DNA of 64,000 bases from Mycobacterium paraterrae (GTDB lineage Bacteria; Actinomycetota; Actinomycetes; Mycobacteriales; Mycobacteriaceae), in contig NZ_CP092488.2 of the NCBI RefSeq assembly GCF_022430545.2, forward strand, positions 3,720,001 to 3,784,000. Direction: 5' to 3'. The notes under the pieces are model-generated. The model made no database searches and was not told the DNA's origin. It was given only the letters and a program-made list of their open reading frames with translations. Below are positions 1-7,452 of this stretch, one piece after another. The translations under genes and the position numbers were made by a program. Within the stretch, counting starts at the first letter, position 1. Each line of letters begins with the position of its first letter.

Positions 1-1
1 C

Positions 2-232
2 CCGGTGTTCACCGCGGGCACGGCGCCGGCCGGTGCCATCGACTGCGCAGTGCAGGTCCGCGCGCACGGCGAAACCGTCGACGCCGAAGCACGGCTGGCC
101 GGCGAACACCTAGCGGTGAGTCTGCGTTCGCCGCTGCGCGGCGTGGCCCCGGGCCAGATGCTGGTGCTCTATCGGCGCGACCCGGCCGGCGACGAGGTCA
201 TCGCCAGCGCCACCATCGCCGCCGCGCAGTAG
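2..232 (+). CDS. mnmA: tRNA-specific 2-thiouridylase MnmA, C-terminal end (partial)
   Basis: Only the last 76 codons are inside the window; the 5' part lies upstream. MnmA adds the 2-thio group to the wobble uridine of Lys, Glu and Gln tRNAs. The visible piece looks like the C-terminal beta-barrel domain: it ends with the segment GQMLVLYRRD, close to the G-Q-x-x-V-x-Y motif at the end of MnmA proteins. The catalytic PP-loop and cysteines are not visible. In M. tuberculosis mnmA (Rv3024c) lies upstream of lpqA, which matches the next gene here. Identification rests on this short tail plus gene order. Confidence 0.75.
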   Translation, partial: PVFTAGTAPAGAIDCAVQVRAHGETVDAEARLAGEHLAVSLRSPLRGVAPGQMLVLYRRDPAGDEVIASATIAAAQ

Positions 233-243
233 TGCCTGCGGCG

Positions 244-864
244 TCACCCCGGCACGTTCGCGGCGAGGTTCGACATCACGATCGTCGACACAGAGTCCGG
301 AAATCCGCAGTAGGTGACTTCCATCAGGACCACAGATTTGATCTGGTAGTCCCGACCGCAGCCGCCGGGCCGCGTTTGCAGCGACCGGTCGTCGGCGTTC
401 CATGCTCCGATGAGGCCGTAGCCGACCGAACTGTCCGCGCACGTGCGCACGGTGGACACCAACGCGCCGAACGCGCGCCGAGCGGTATCCCCGTCGTGAT
501 ACGCCGCGGCACCCTCGGAGATGATGCCGCCGTGCGGCGGATCTTGAAACGTGGTCTTGTGGAACGCCTCGACGTCGGGTCCAAACGTCACGGTCTCGGC
601 GAACACGAACCGGCAGGGTGGTGGCGCGGTCTGAGCCAAGGTGTCGATGTCGACCGGGGACGCGGTATCCATCGACGGGATGACCGTCAGATGCTCTCCG
701 CCGCCGGTGATCGCCTGCATGCGGGGCTGATCGAGCATTACCCGTCCGACGTCGAATTCGCTGGGCGTCAGGCCCGTTTCCGTCGTCGGTGCGCCGCCCA
801 CCACGCGGGTGCAGGCCGCGGCCAACAGAGCCGCGGCACATAAGGCCAGCCGTCGCGTGGTCAT
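244..864 (-). CDS. lpqA: Lipoprotein LpqA, PknH-C-like sensor domain
   Basis: A 206-residue predicted exported lipoprotein. The start was placed at the ATG that gives MTTRRLALCAAALLAAACT, a short basic N-terminus, hydrophobic core and a relaxed lipobox ending at Cys18. The reading frame continues open upstream but that part is antisense to the next gene. The mature part has several cysteines and resembles the extracellular domain found at the C-terminus of the Ser/Thr kinase PknH and in many mycobacterial lipoproteins. It is convergent with mnmA. It matches the position of Rv3016 (lpqA) in M. tuberculosis. The ligand and function are unknown. Confidence 0.75.
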   Translation of the reverse strand: MTTRRLALCAAALLAAACTRVVGGAPTTETGLTPSEFDVGRVMLDQPRMQAITGGGEHLTVIPSMDTASPVDIDTLAQTAPPPCRFVFAETVTFGPDVEAFHKTTFQDPPHGGIISEGAAAYHDGDTARRAFGALVSTVRTCADSSVGYGLIGAWNADDRSLQTRPGGCGRDYQIKSVVLMEVTYCGFPDSVSTIVMSNLAANVPG

Positions 865-927
865 CGTGGGTCTCAAGGGTAATCGGCCGGGCCAGCCCTC
901 GCTCCGCGTGCGCGAGGCGCGATCGAA

Positions 928-933
928 TACGGT
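928..933 (+). promoter_or_regulatory. -10 box TACGGT of the MetE-like gene, leaderless type
   Basis: TACGGT matches the mycobacterial TANNNT -10 consensus and sits 6 nt before the GTG start at 940. Transcription would start at or next to the start codon, giving a leaderless mRNA. No Shine-Dalgarno sequence is present. Confidence 0.5.
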
Positions 934-939
934 TCTGGG

Positions 940-1953
940 GTGAGTGTTTTCGCAACCGCCACCGGTATCGGCTCGTGGCCTGGAACTGCGGCGCGACCGG
1001 CCGCCGAAGTCATCGTCGGCGAGTTGGGCTCGGCGATGGCCCACCTGGTGGAGTTGCCCGCCAGGGGAGTGGGCGCCGACATCGTCGGGCGTGCGGGCGC
1101 ACTCCTGGTCGACATCGCGCTCGACACCGTGCCGCGCGGCTACCGCCTGACGGCTCGGCCGGGTGCGGTCACGCGGCGGTCGGCCAGCCTTCTCGCCGAG
1201 GACATCGACGCCCTCGAGGAGGCTTGGGAGGTGGCGGGCCTGCGGGGCAGCGGTCGACCGGTCAAGGTTCAGGCGCCGGGTCCGATCACGCTTGCCGCCG
1301 AACTCGAACTGCCAAATGGACATCGCGCGATCACCGATCAGGGCGCATTCAACGACATTGCCGCGTCGCTGGCTGAAGGGGTCGCCGCGCATCGTGCGTC
1401 GGTGTCCCGCCGGCTCGATACGCCGGTGGTCGTGCAGTTCGACGAGCCGTCGTTGCCTGCGGCCGTCGCCGGTCACCTCACGGGTGTGACCTCGCTGAGC
1501 CCGGTGGCTGCTGTCGAGGAGTCGGTCGCGATCACCATGCTCGACCTCTGCGCATCGGCGGTAGGCGTGGACGTCGTGGTGCACAGCTGTGCCTCCTCGA
1601 TTCCGTGGAATATATTGCAGCGCAGCATCATTAGCGCGGTGTCGGTGGACGCCGGCACGTTGGCCGCAGCCGATCTGGACGCGGTTGGGGAGTTCGTCGA
1701 ATCGGGCCGGGTGGTGATGTTGGGGGTGGTGCCGTCGATCGCCCCGGCTCGGCGCCCGGCCGCAGAAGAGGTCGCGAGCAGCGCGGTCACCATCACCGAC
1801 CGGATCGGGTTCAACCGGTCGGTGTTGCGCGATCGGATCGGCATCGTGCCGGCGTGCGGGCTGGCCGGGGCGACCCCGCAGTGGGCCCGCACCGCCATCG
1901 AACTGGCCCGCCGCGTGGCGGAGGGTCTGGCCGACGACCCAGAGGCAATCTGA
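940..1953 (+). CDS. MetE-like (cobalamin-independent methionine synthase family) protein
   Basis: A 337-residue protein related to the C-terminal catalytic half of MetE, the same length as M. tuberculosis Rv3015c. It opens with the segment TGIGSWPGT, typical of the family start, followed by an APGP segment (VQAPGPITLA) and a later VVHSCA segment, which resemble the MetE barrel strands that carry zinc ligands. Full-length MetE is about 750 residues, so this is a single-domain relative and may transfer methyl groups from or to another substrate. Its real reaction is unknown. The GTG start at 940 follows a leaderless -10 box. It lies between lpqA and the ArsR operon; ligA, its neighbour in M. 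tuberculosis, is about 1.7 kb further on. Confidence 0.75.
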   Translation: MSVFATATGIGSWPGTAARPAAEVIVGELGSAMAHLVELPARGVGADIVGRAGALLVDIALDTVPRGYRLTARPGAVTRRSASLLAEDIDALEEAWEVAGLRGSGRPVKVQAPGPITLAAELELPNGHRAITDQGAFNDIAASLAEGVAAHRASVSRRLDTPVVVQFDEPSLPAAVAGHLTGVTSLSPVAAVEESVAITMLDLCASAVGVDVVVHSCASSIPWNILQRSIISAVSVDAGTLAAADLDAVGEFVESGRVVMLGVVPSIAPARRPAAEEVASSAVTITDRIGFNRSVLRDRIGIVPACGLAGATPQWARTAIELARRVAEGLADDPEAI

Positions 1954-1973
1954 CATACAACGTCCACGCAAAC

Positions 1974-2034
1974 GCAACTAAACGGTTGCATATCGCAGTC
2001 GAACGTGATCTCCTCAAAGCAACCAGGAGGTTGC
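1974..2034 (+). promoter_or_regulatory. Two inverted repeats GCAAC...GTTGC, candidate ArsR operators
   Basis: GCAAC-N6-GTTGC at 1974-1989 and GCAACC-AGGA-GGTTGC at 2019-2034 are two copies of one inverted repeat with centres 45 bp apart. The second is a perfect 6-bp arm palindrome and contains the Shine-Dalgarno AGGAGG of the SRPBCC gene. The sequence GGTTGCATAT occurs in both copies. They precede an operon that ends in an ArsR repressor gene, so autoregulation is the likely role. Confidence 0.55.
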
Positions 2035-2036
2035 AT

Positions 2037-2531
2037 ATGAACACCGATCGCATTGAGAAGCAGGTGCTGCTCCGCGCGCCACTCGAGCGGGTGTGGCGGG
2101 CGATCAGCGATTCGCAGGAGTTTGGCCGTTGGTTCGGCGTCAGCGTCGACGGACCGTTCGTCGCTGGGACGTCGGTGACCGCGACAGTCACCGGTACCAC
2201 CGTCGACGACGAGGTCGCCGAGATGCAGCGACCACATGCCGGAGCGAAAGCGACTTGGCAGATCGTCGCGGTGGAACCGCCACAGCGCTTCGCCTACCGC
2301 TGGCATCCGTTCGCCGTCGAGCCGGGCGTCGATTACGACAGCGAGCCCACCACGCTCGTCGAATTCATGCTGTCCGATACGCCCGACGGTGTGCAGCTCC
2401 GGATCGTCGAGTCGGGATTCGACGCCATTGCCGAGACGCGGCGCAGGGATGCGTTCGAGGCCAACGGCCGGGGCTGGGCCAAGCAGACCGAACTCGTGCG
2501 CAAGTACTTGTCGTTGGAGCAGCGGGTGTGA
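2037..2531 (+). CDS. SRPBCC / AHSA1-like ligand-binding protein
   Basis: A 164-residue protein of the START/Bet v1 (SRPBCC) superfamily, of the AHSA1-like type often coupled to ArsR regulators. Visible features are the N-terminal strand and helix segment (EKQVLLRAPLERVWRAISD), the W-F motif (FGRWFG) and a C-terminal helix with GWAKQTELVRKYL. Start ATG 2037 follows AGGAGG. Upstream codons in the same frame overlap the preceding gene and were not used. The stop overlaps the GTG of the ArsR gene, so the two are translationally coupled. The ligand is unknown; fusions and operons of this type are often stress- or organic-ligand-responsive. Confidence 0.8.
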   Translation: MNTDRIEKQVLLRAPLERVWRAISDSQEFGRWFGVSVDGPFVAGTSVTATVTGTTVDDEVAEMQRPHAGAKATWQIVAVEPPQRFAYRWHPFAVEPGVDYDSEPTTLVEFMLSDTPDGVQLRIVESGFDAIAETRRRDAFEANGRGWAKQTELVRKYLSLEQRV

Positions 2532-2848
2532 GGTCGGCACTCGCGGCGGCGCCGCTGTTCGATGCGCTCGGAGACCCGAATCGGTTGCGCATCGTGATTC
2601 GCCTGTGTGAGAGCGGGCCGAGCTCGACTTCTCAAGTCACCACATCGGTTTCGGTTACGCGGCAAGCTGCCACGAAGCACTTGGAGTTGCTGGAGGCAGC
2701 TGGGCTGGTGGTCAGCAGCCGGCGCGGTCGCCAACGCATCTGGACGCTGCAGACTCGCCCGTTGATCGATGCGGGGGACTATCTGACCGAGCTGTCCCGT
2801 CGCTGGGATGCTGCGATCGACCGGCTGCGCGCCTACGTGGAAGACTGA
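2528..2848 (+). CDS. ArsR-family transcriptional repressor
   Basis: A 106-residue winged-helix protein. The segment LFDALGDPNRLRIVIRL is the classic ArsR opening, followed by the recognition helix region TRQAATKHLELLEAAGLV and the wing SSRRGRQRIWTL. No metal-binding CxC motif is seen, so it is probably not a metal sensor of the SmtB/ArsR type. GTG 2528 overlaps the stop of the SRPBCC gene (GTGA), so they form one operon. It most likely represses its own operon through the GCAAC/GTTGC repeats upstream. Confidence 0.85.
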   Translation: MRSALAAAPLFDALGDPNRLRIVIRLCESGPSSTSQVTTSVSVTRQAATKHLELLEAAGLVVSSRRGRQRIWTLQTRPLIDAGDYLTELSRRWDAAIDRLRAYVED

Positions 2849-2915
2849 ACTTTGGATTGTCTGGCAACGTGTTTCACATGCGGCCAAGAGTTGGGCGCGA
2901 GAGGACAGCACGCAC

Positions 2916-3629
2916 ATGAATCGCACAACCGGAACCCGCCGTCAGCGAGCGGTGTTGGCAAGTTGGCTCGCACTCGTCGGGCTGGCCGCTGGGGCGTTCC
3001 TCGTCCACGGCCCGGCCATCCCCTCCGCGAGCGGTACGACGGCGAGTGCTCTGCCGTCTCCGACGGTGGACGAGCCGGCCACCGGCGGTCCCAAGAGCGA
3101 GACCGCGGTGCTGGCCGGCGGTTGCTTCTGGGGTGTGCAGGGTGTGTACCAACACGTCAAAGGGGTGACGTCGGCAGAGTCGGGGTACGCGGGAGGAGAC
3201 GCGGCGACGGCCAATTACGACACGGTCAGCTCCGAGACTACCGGCCACGCCGAGTCGGTGCGCATCACTTACGACCCGAGCCAAATCACCTTCGGCCAGT
3301 TGCTGCGGGTCTTCTTCGGTGTGGTCCAGGACCCGACCGAACTCAATTTCCAGGGGCCCGACGTCGGACCGTCCTACCGTTCGGTGGTCTTTGCGCAGAA
3401 CGACAACCAGCAGAAGATCGCCGACGCCTACATCGCTCAACTGAATCGGGTGGGCTCGTTCCCGTCGCCGATCGTGACCACGGTGACGACTGGCGCCAAC
3501 TTCTATCCCGCCGAGGCGTATCACCAGGACTATCTGAGGCTGCATCCGAACAACCCGTACATCGTCGCCAATGACCTGCCCAAGCTTGGGGCGCTCAAAT
3601 CGGACTTCCCCGACCTGTATCGCGACTAG
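2916..3629 (+). CDS. msrA: Peptide methionine-S-sulfoxide reductase MsrA, exported
   Basis: A 237-residue MsrA, which reduces the S-epimer of methionine sulfoxide in proteins. The catalytic motif GGCFWG is present near residue 68, followed by the family segments GYAGG, TTGHAESVRI and YRSVVF, and AYHQDYL near the C-terminus. The N-terminal 45 residues contain basic residues (TGTRRQR) and a hydrophobic stretch ending near residue 31, so the enzyme is predicted to be exported or membrane-anchored rather than cytosolic like M. tuberculosis MsrA. ATG 2916 was chosen because it gives the signal segment; upstream codons overlap arsR. Confidence 0.85.
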   Translation: MNRTTGTRRQRAVLASWLALVGLAAGAFLVHGPAIPSASGTTASALPSPTVDEPATGGPKSETAVLAGGCFWGVQGVYQHVKGVTSAESGYAGGDAATANYDTVSSETTGHAESVRITYDPSQITFGQLLRVFFGVVQDPTELNFQGPDVGPSYRSVVFAQNDNQQKIADAYIAQLNRVGSFPSPIVTTVTTGANFYPAEAYHQDYLRLHPNNPYIVANDLPKLGALKSDFPDLYRD

Positions 3630-3632
3630 CTG

Positions 3633-3670
3633 ACCTGGGCTGTCGGCGACCTCCGATAGCCTGCCCAGGT
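3633..3670 (+). promoter_or_regulatory. ligA promoter: -10 TAGCCT inside an 8-bp inverted repeat
   Basis: TAGCCT (3657-3662) lies 6 nt before the GTG of ligA, a leaderless layout. It is flanked by a perfect inverted repeat ACCTGGGC (3633-3640) and GCCCAGGT (3663-3670), the second arm covering the start codon. The repeat may be an operator; if the mRNA is leaderless it cannot act as an RNA hairpin. Confidence 0.4.
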
Positions 3671-5747
3671 GAGTTCACCCGAGGACGATCCTGTCCCGCC
3701 GGAGATACGTCGTACGTGGCGCGAACTGGCCGACGAAGTGCGCGAGCATCAGTTCCGCTACTACGTGCGCGACGCGCCGATCATCTCCGACGCGGACTTC
3801 GACGTACTGCTGCGCCGGTTGTCCGCACTCGAAGACGAGCATCCCGAACTGCGCACACCTGATTCGCCGACCCAGCTGGTCGGTGGTGCCGGGTTCGCCA
3901 CCGATTTCACCTCCGCTGATCACCTCGAGCGAATGTTGTCCCTGGACAACGTGTTCAGCGCCGAAGAGTTCGACCTGTGGACCGGCCGCGTCCATGGCGA
4001 AGTCGGTAGCGACGTTCCTTTTTTGTGCGAGCTCAAGATCGACGGCGTTGCTTTGGCGTTGGTCTATCGCAACGGCCGCTTGGTGCGGGCCGCAACCCGC
4101 GGTGACGGGCGCACCGGCGAAGATGTCACGCTGAACGCGCGCACCATCGACGACGTACCCGAACGGCTCACGCCCAGCGATGACCACCCGGTGCCGGACG
4201 TCTTGGAGGTGCGCGGCGAGGTGTTCTTTCGCCTCGACGATTTCGAGGCTCTCAACGCCGCGCTCGTCGAGGACGGCAAGGCTCCGTTCGCCAACCCGCG
4301 TAACAGCGCGGCCGGATCTTTGCGCCAGAAGGACCCGGCGGTCACGGCTCGTCGAAAACTCCGGATGATCTGCCACGGTCTGGGCCATGTCGAGGGCTAT
4401 CGGCCGGATAGCCTGCATGACGCGTATCTGGCCCTGGCGGCTTGGGGCCTACCGGTTTCCGACCACACCACCCGCGTCGAGAACGCGGCCGGTGCGCTCG
4501 AGCGCATTGCTTACTGGGGCGAGCACCGCCACGACGTCGACCACGAAATCGACGGTGTCGTCGTCAAAGTCGACGACGTAGCGCTGCAGCGCAGGCTCGG
4601 CTCGACGTCGCGGGCACCGCGCTGGGCGATCGCCTACAAGTACCCGCCGCAGGAAGTCCAGACCAAACTGCTCGACATCCGTGTCAACGTTGGCCGCACC
4701 GGGCGTGTCACCCCGTTCGCGTTCATGACGCCGGTGACCGTCTCCGGGTCGACGGTCGGCTTGGCCACCCTGCACAACGCCGCGGAGGTTAAACGTAAGG
4801 GCGTGTTGATCGGGGACACGGTGGTGCTCCGCAAGGCCGGCGATGTGATCCCTGAAGTGCTCGGCCCTGTCGTCGATCTGCGCGACGGCTCCGAGCGCGA
4901 ATTCGTCATGCCCACAACGTGTCCCGAATGCGGCACACCGTTGGCGCCGGCCAAGGAGGGCGACGCCGATATTCGCTGCCCCAATTCGCGGTCCTGCCCG
5001 GCGCAATTGCGCGAGCGGGTGTTCCACGTCGCGGGTCGCGGTGCGTTCGACATCGAGGGGCTCGGCTACGAAGCCGCCACCGCCCTGTTGAAGGCACAGG
5101 TAATCGAGGACGAGGGCGACCTGTTCAGCCTCACCGAAGACGAATTGCTGCGCACCGACTTGTTCACCACCAAAGCGGGGACGCTGTCCGCCAACGGCAA
5201 ACGCCTGCTCGCCAACCTCGAGAAGGCCAAGAAGCAGCCGCTGTGGCGGGTGCTGGTGGCGCTGTCGATCCGGCACGTCGGGCCGACGGCGGCGCGGGCG
5301 CTGGCCACCGAGTTCGGCGACCTGGATGCGATCACCTCTGCGTCCACCGAGCAATTGGCCGCAGTCGAGGGCGTCGGTCCGACCATCGCCGACGCTGTGA
5401 CGGAGTGGTTCACCGTCGATTGGCACTGCCGGATCGTCGAAAAGTGGCGATCGGCAGGGGTGCGGATGGCCGATGAGCGTGACTCCAGCGTGCCGCGCAC
5501 GCTGGAGGGCCTGACCATTGTCGTCACCGGGTCACTGCCGAATTTCTCCCGCGACGATGCCAAGGAGGCAATCCTGACGCGGGGCGGCAAGGCGGCCGGT
5601 TCGGTGTCGAAGAAGACCGACTACGTCGTCGCAGGCGACTCTCCCGGCTCCAAGTACGACAAGGCAGTCGAACTCGGCGTGCCGATTCTCGACGAGGACG
5701 GATTTCGAAAGCTGTTGGAGGAAGGCGCTTCTGGGTCAGGGGAGTAG
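3669..5747 (+). CDS. ligA: NAD+-dependent DNA ligase LigA
   Basis: A 692-residue replicative DNA ligase that seals nicks using NAD+ through an enzyme-AMP intermediate. The adenylation motif KIDG is in CELKIDGVALAL near residue 123, preceded by the NAD-binding Ia domain (HQFRYYVRD). Further on are the OB fold, the four-cysteine zinc finger (CPECGTPL and CPNSRSCPAQ), helix-hairpin-helix repeats, and a C-terminal BRCT domain (GLTIVVTGSLPN). Length matches mycobacterial LigA. GTG 3669 is chosen from the leaderless -10 box and the protein start. Its 3' end overlaps the convergent membrane-protein gene by 12 bp. Confidence 0.97.
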   Translation: MSSPEDDPVPPEIRRTWRELADEVREHQFRYYVRDAPIISDADFDVLLRRLSALEDEHPELRTPDSPTQLVGGAGFATDFTSADHLERMLSLDNVFSAEEFDLWTGRVHGEVGSDVPFLCELKIDGVALALVYRNGRLVRAATRGDGRTGEDVTLNARTIDDVPERLTPSDDHPVPDVLEVRGEVFFRLDDFEALNAALVEDGKAPFANPRNSAAGSLRQKDPAVTARRKLRMICHGLGHVEGYRPDSLHDAYLALAAWGLPVSDHTTRVENAAGALERIAYWGEHRHDVDHEIDGVVVKVDDVALQRRLGSTSRAPRWAIAYKYPPQEVQTKLLDIRVNVGRTGRVTPFAFMTPVTVSGSTVGLATLHNAAEVKRKGVLIGDTVVLRKAGDVIPEVLGPVVDLRDGSEREFVMPTTCPECGTPLAPAKEGDADIRCPNSRSCPAQLRERVFHVAGRGAFDIEGLGYEAATALLKAQVIEDEGDLFSLTEDELLRTDLFTTKAGTLSANGKRLLANLEKAKKQPLWRVLVALSIRHVGPTAARALATEFGDLDAITSASTEQLAAVEGVGPTIADAVTEWFTVDWHCRIVEKWRSAGVRMADERDSSVPRTLEGLTIVVTGSLPNFSRDDAKEAILTRGGKAAGSVSKKTDYVVAGDSPGSKYDKAVELGVPILDEDGFRKLLEEGASGSGE

Positions 5748-6290
5748 TGGGAGGCGCCACAGCGGGGTGTGCGGCTCCAGCAGCCACAGCCGAATCGCGG
5801 TGAATCGGAACAGCCGCAGGGTGCCGGTGATCAGTACCGCGGCCATCGGCACATCGCCAAGCGCCGCGGTCAGTTCAGCGACCCGAAAGTCGTTGGCTCC
5901 GGCCGTCATCAGGTCGAACCAGGCATCGCAGATCAACAACGTTCCGGTCGCGAAGGCAGTCAGCAACATGACCTGTCGGCGCAGCATCCCGAACACGACG
6001 GTGGCGGCCATCAAACCAAGCAGCAGAAGGTCGAAGCCGACCCAGGTCGCCGTCCAGTCGTGCACCAAATAGTCGTCGGGCAACGCGAAGCTCAGATACA
6101 CAATCCACGGAATCAGCACCAGAGTCCCGCCGATCATGAACCCCAGCCAGCTCCAGCGGATCCGGTGTGCTTGGGCGGTCGGCAGGATGTCCGACAGTGG
6201 TCGCTCAAGGCGCTGGATCAGCTGACGTCGCTCGGCGGGCGACAGCGCGGCGATCTGGTCGTCGGATAGCAGATTCACGCTCGAGGGCAT
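5736..6290 (-). CDS. Four-helix membrane protein, unknown function
   Basis: A 184-residue predicted integral membrane protein. A cytosolic N-terminus rich in polar residues (SDDQIAALSPAERRQLIQRL, resembling a short SHOCT-like or helical segment) is followed by four hydrophobic segments: WSWLGFMIGGTLVLIPWIV, a segment around WVGFDLLLLGLMAATVV, one around VMLLTAFATGTLLICDAWF, and one around VPMAAVLITGTLRLF. Its stop overlaps the end of ligA on the other strand by 12 bp. I do not recognise a named family. It lies between ligA and the ACT-domain gene, a position that is empty in M. tuberculosis as far as I recall. Confidence 0.75.
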   Translation of the reverse strand: MPSSVNLLSDDQIAALSPAERRQLIQRLERPLSDILPTAQAHRIRWSWLGFMIGGTLVLIPWIVYLSFALPDDYLVHDWTATWVGFDLLLLGLMAATVVFGMLRRQVMLLTAFATGTLLICDAWFDLMTAGANDFRVAELTAALGDVPMAAVLITGTLRLFRFTAIRLWLLEPHTPLWRLPLLP

Positions 6291-6308
6291 ACCCCGTTTT
6301 CCGACTAC

Positions 6309-6968
6309 TCAGTGCAGCAGGGTCCCGACGATCCCGGCCAGGTAACCGAGCCTGGCGACCTCGGAGGGACGGAAGGCGGGGCCGCCCGGCCGGCCGAGCA
6401 TCACTGCCGTGTCGTCGGAGCCCAGAGGGGCTGCGATCAACGTGGTGTCCAAGTCGCGCCAGACCTGCGGTACCCAGTCCTCGGTGGCGTCGAGCGCAGT
6501 GGCATGGTCGATCGGCATCCACGGCACGTCACTGAGACTGGTTTCCGGCGCTCCGGCGCTGCCGGCGACGCGCTCGAATCCGCCGTCGGCTTTGTGCAGC
6601 ACCGAACACCAACTCACCCGAAGCACCTGCGGTGCCTCAGTGACGAGCACGTGGAGTTTGGCGGCGGTGTTGCCCGCGGCGGCGACGTGATCGATGAGCG
6701 CCAGTTCCCGGTGCGCATCCAGCAATCCGCTGTGTGGTCGCAAGCTGTCGACCCGCACGCCCTGCAGGGCTTCGGCTGCGGTGATCAACGTATCCGGCAT
6801 GCCGCCCGGCGGAAGTTCGACCACCAGGTCGTCGATCGCGTAGTCCGGTCCCCGCTCGACGACGTCCAGCGACAGGATGTCTGCGCCCACAGATCCCAGC
6901 GCCACGGCCAACGAGCCGAGGCTGCCTGGCCGGTCGGCCAACTGGACCCGAAGCAGATACGACGACAC
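6309..6968 (-). CDS. ACT-domain protein (Rv3013-like)
   Basis: A 219-residue cytosolic protein with an N-terminal ACT domain: SYLLRVQLADRPGSLGSLAV has the ACT strand and the glycine turn that binds amino acids. The rest of the protein has no motif I recognise. M. tuberculosis Rv3013 is the same length and sits at the same place between ligA and gatC. ACT domains usually bind amino acids as regulatory ligands, so an amino acid-sensing role is inferred. Start is a GTG read as MSSYLL. It is divergent from gatC. Confidence 0.8.
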   Translation of the reverse strand: MSSYLLRVQLADRPGSLGSLAVALGSVGADILSLDVVERGPDYAIDDLVVELPPGGMPDTLITAAEALQGVRVDSLRPHSGLLDAHRELALIDHVAAAGNTAAKLHVLVTEAPQVLRVSWCSVLHKADGGFERVAGSAGAPETSLSDVPWMPIDHATALDATEDWVPQVWRDLDTTLIAAPLGSDDTAVMLGRPGGPAFRPSEVARLGYLAGIVGTLLH

Positions 6969-7138
6969 GCGGACACTGTTTCACAGCGGCGTGCGCTCGG
7001 CATGTCGGCGGATGCCCCACGGGCCAGGTTCACCGATCGTCGCCCGGCTGGGCGTGAGTGCCGGGTTCGCCCCCTCGCCGCTGCGCGGCTGGGAGGTACC
7101 CCCACAGCGGCCCGGCGCGGGCCGCATCGTCGCCCGGC

Positions 7139-7144
7139 TAGGCT
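7139..7144 (+). promoter_or_regulatory. -10 box TAGGCT of gatC, leaderless type
   Basis: TAGGCT ends 8 nt before the GTG start of gatC at 7153. It lies at the end of the second of two 14-bp copies of ATCGTCGCCCGGCT (7036-7049 and 7126-7139), a sequence resembling the repeat found before gpsA. Confidence 0.5.
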
Positions 7145-7152
7145 TTTCTGTC

Positions 7153-7452
7153 GTGTCCCAGATCTCCCGCGACGAGGTAGCCCACCTGGCCCGACTGGCC
7201 CGGCTGGCATTGACCGACGACGAGTTGGATAGCTACGCCGGCCAGCTCGACGCGATCTTGACCCATGTGGGCCAGATCCAGGCCGTCGACGTCACCGGCG
7301 TCGAGGCGACCGACAACCCGCTCAAGTCCGTCAACGTCACCCGCCCCGACCAGACCACGCCGTGCCTGACCCAACAAGAGGCGCTGGCCCAGGCGCCCGA
7401 AGCGCTCGACGGCCGCTTCGTTGTCCCGCAGATTCTCGGGGAACCGCAGTGA
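7153..7452 (+). CDS. gatC: Asp/Glu-tRNA(Asn/Gln) amidotransferase subunit GatC
   Basis: A 99-residue subunit of GatCAB, which amidates Glu-tRNA(Gln) (and Asp-tRNA(Asn)) in organisms lacking GlnRS or AsnRS. GatC is a small wrap-around stabiliser of GatA. The N-terminus SQISRDEVAHLARLARLAL matches the helical opening of the family. GTG 7153 gives the same length as in M. tuberculosis and follows a leaderless -10 box. Codons further upstream in frame are low-complexity spacer. It overlaps gatA by 4 bp (GTGA). Confidence 0.95.
   Translation: MSQISRDEVAHLARLARLALTDDELDSYAGQLDAILTHVGQIQAVDVTGVEATDNPLKSVNVTRPDQTTPCLTQQEALAQAPEALDGRFVVPQILGEPQ

Noticed and set aside
244..1977. 577-codon minus-strand frame that contains lpqA
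   Set aside because: Upstream of position 864 it is antisense to the MetE-like gene; only the lpqA part has a signal peptide and lipobox.
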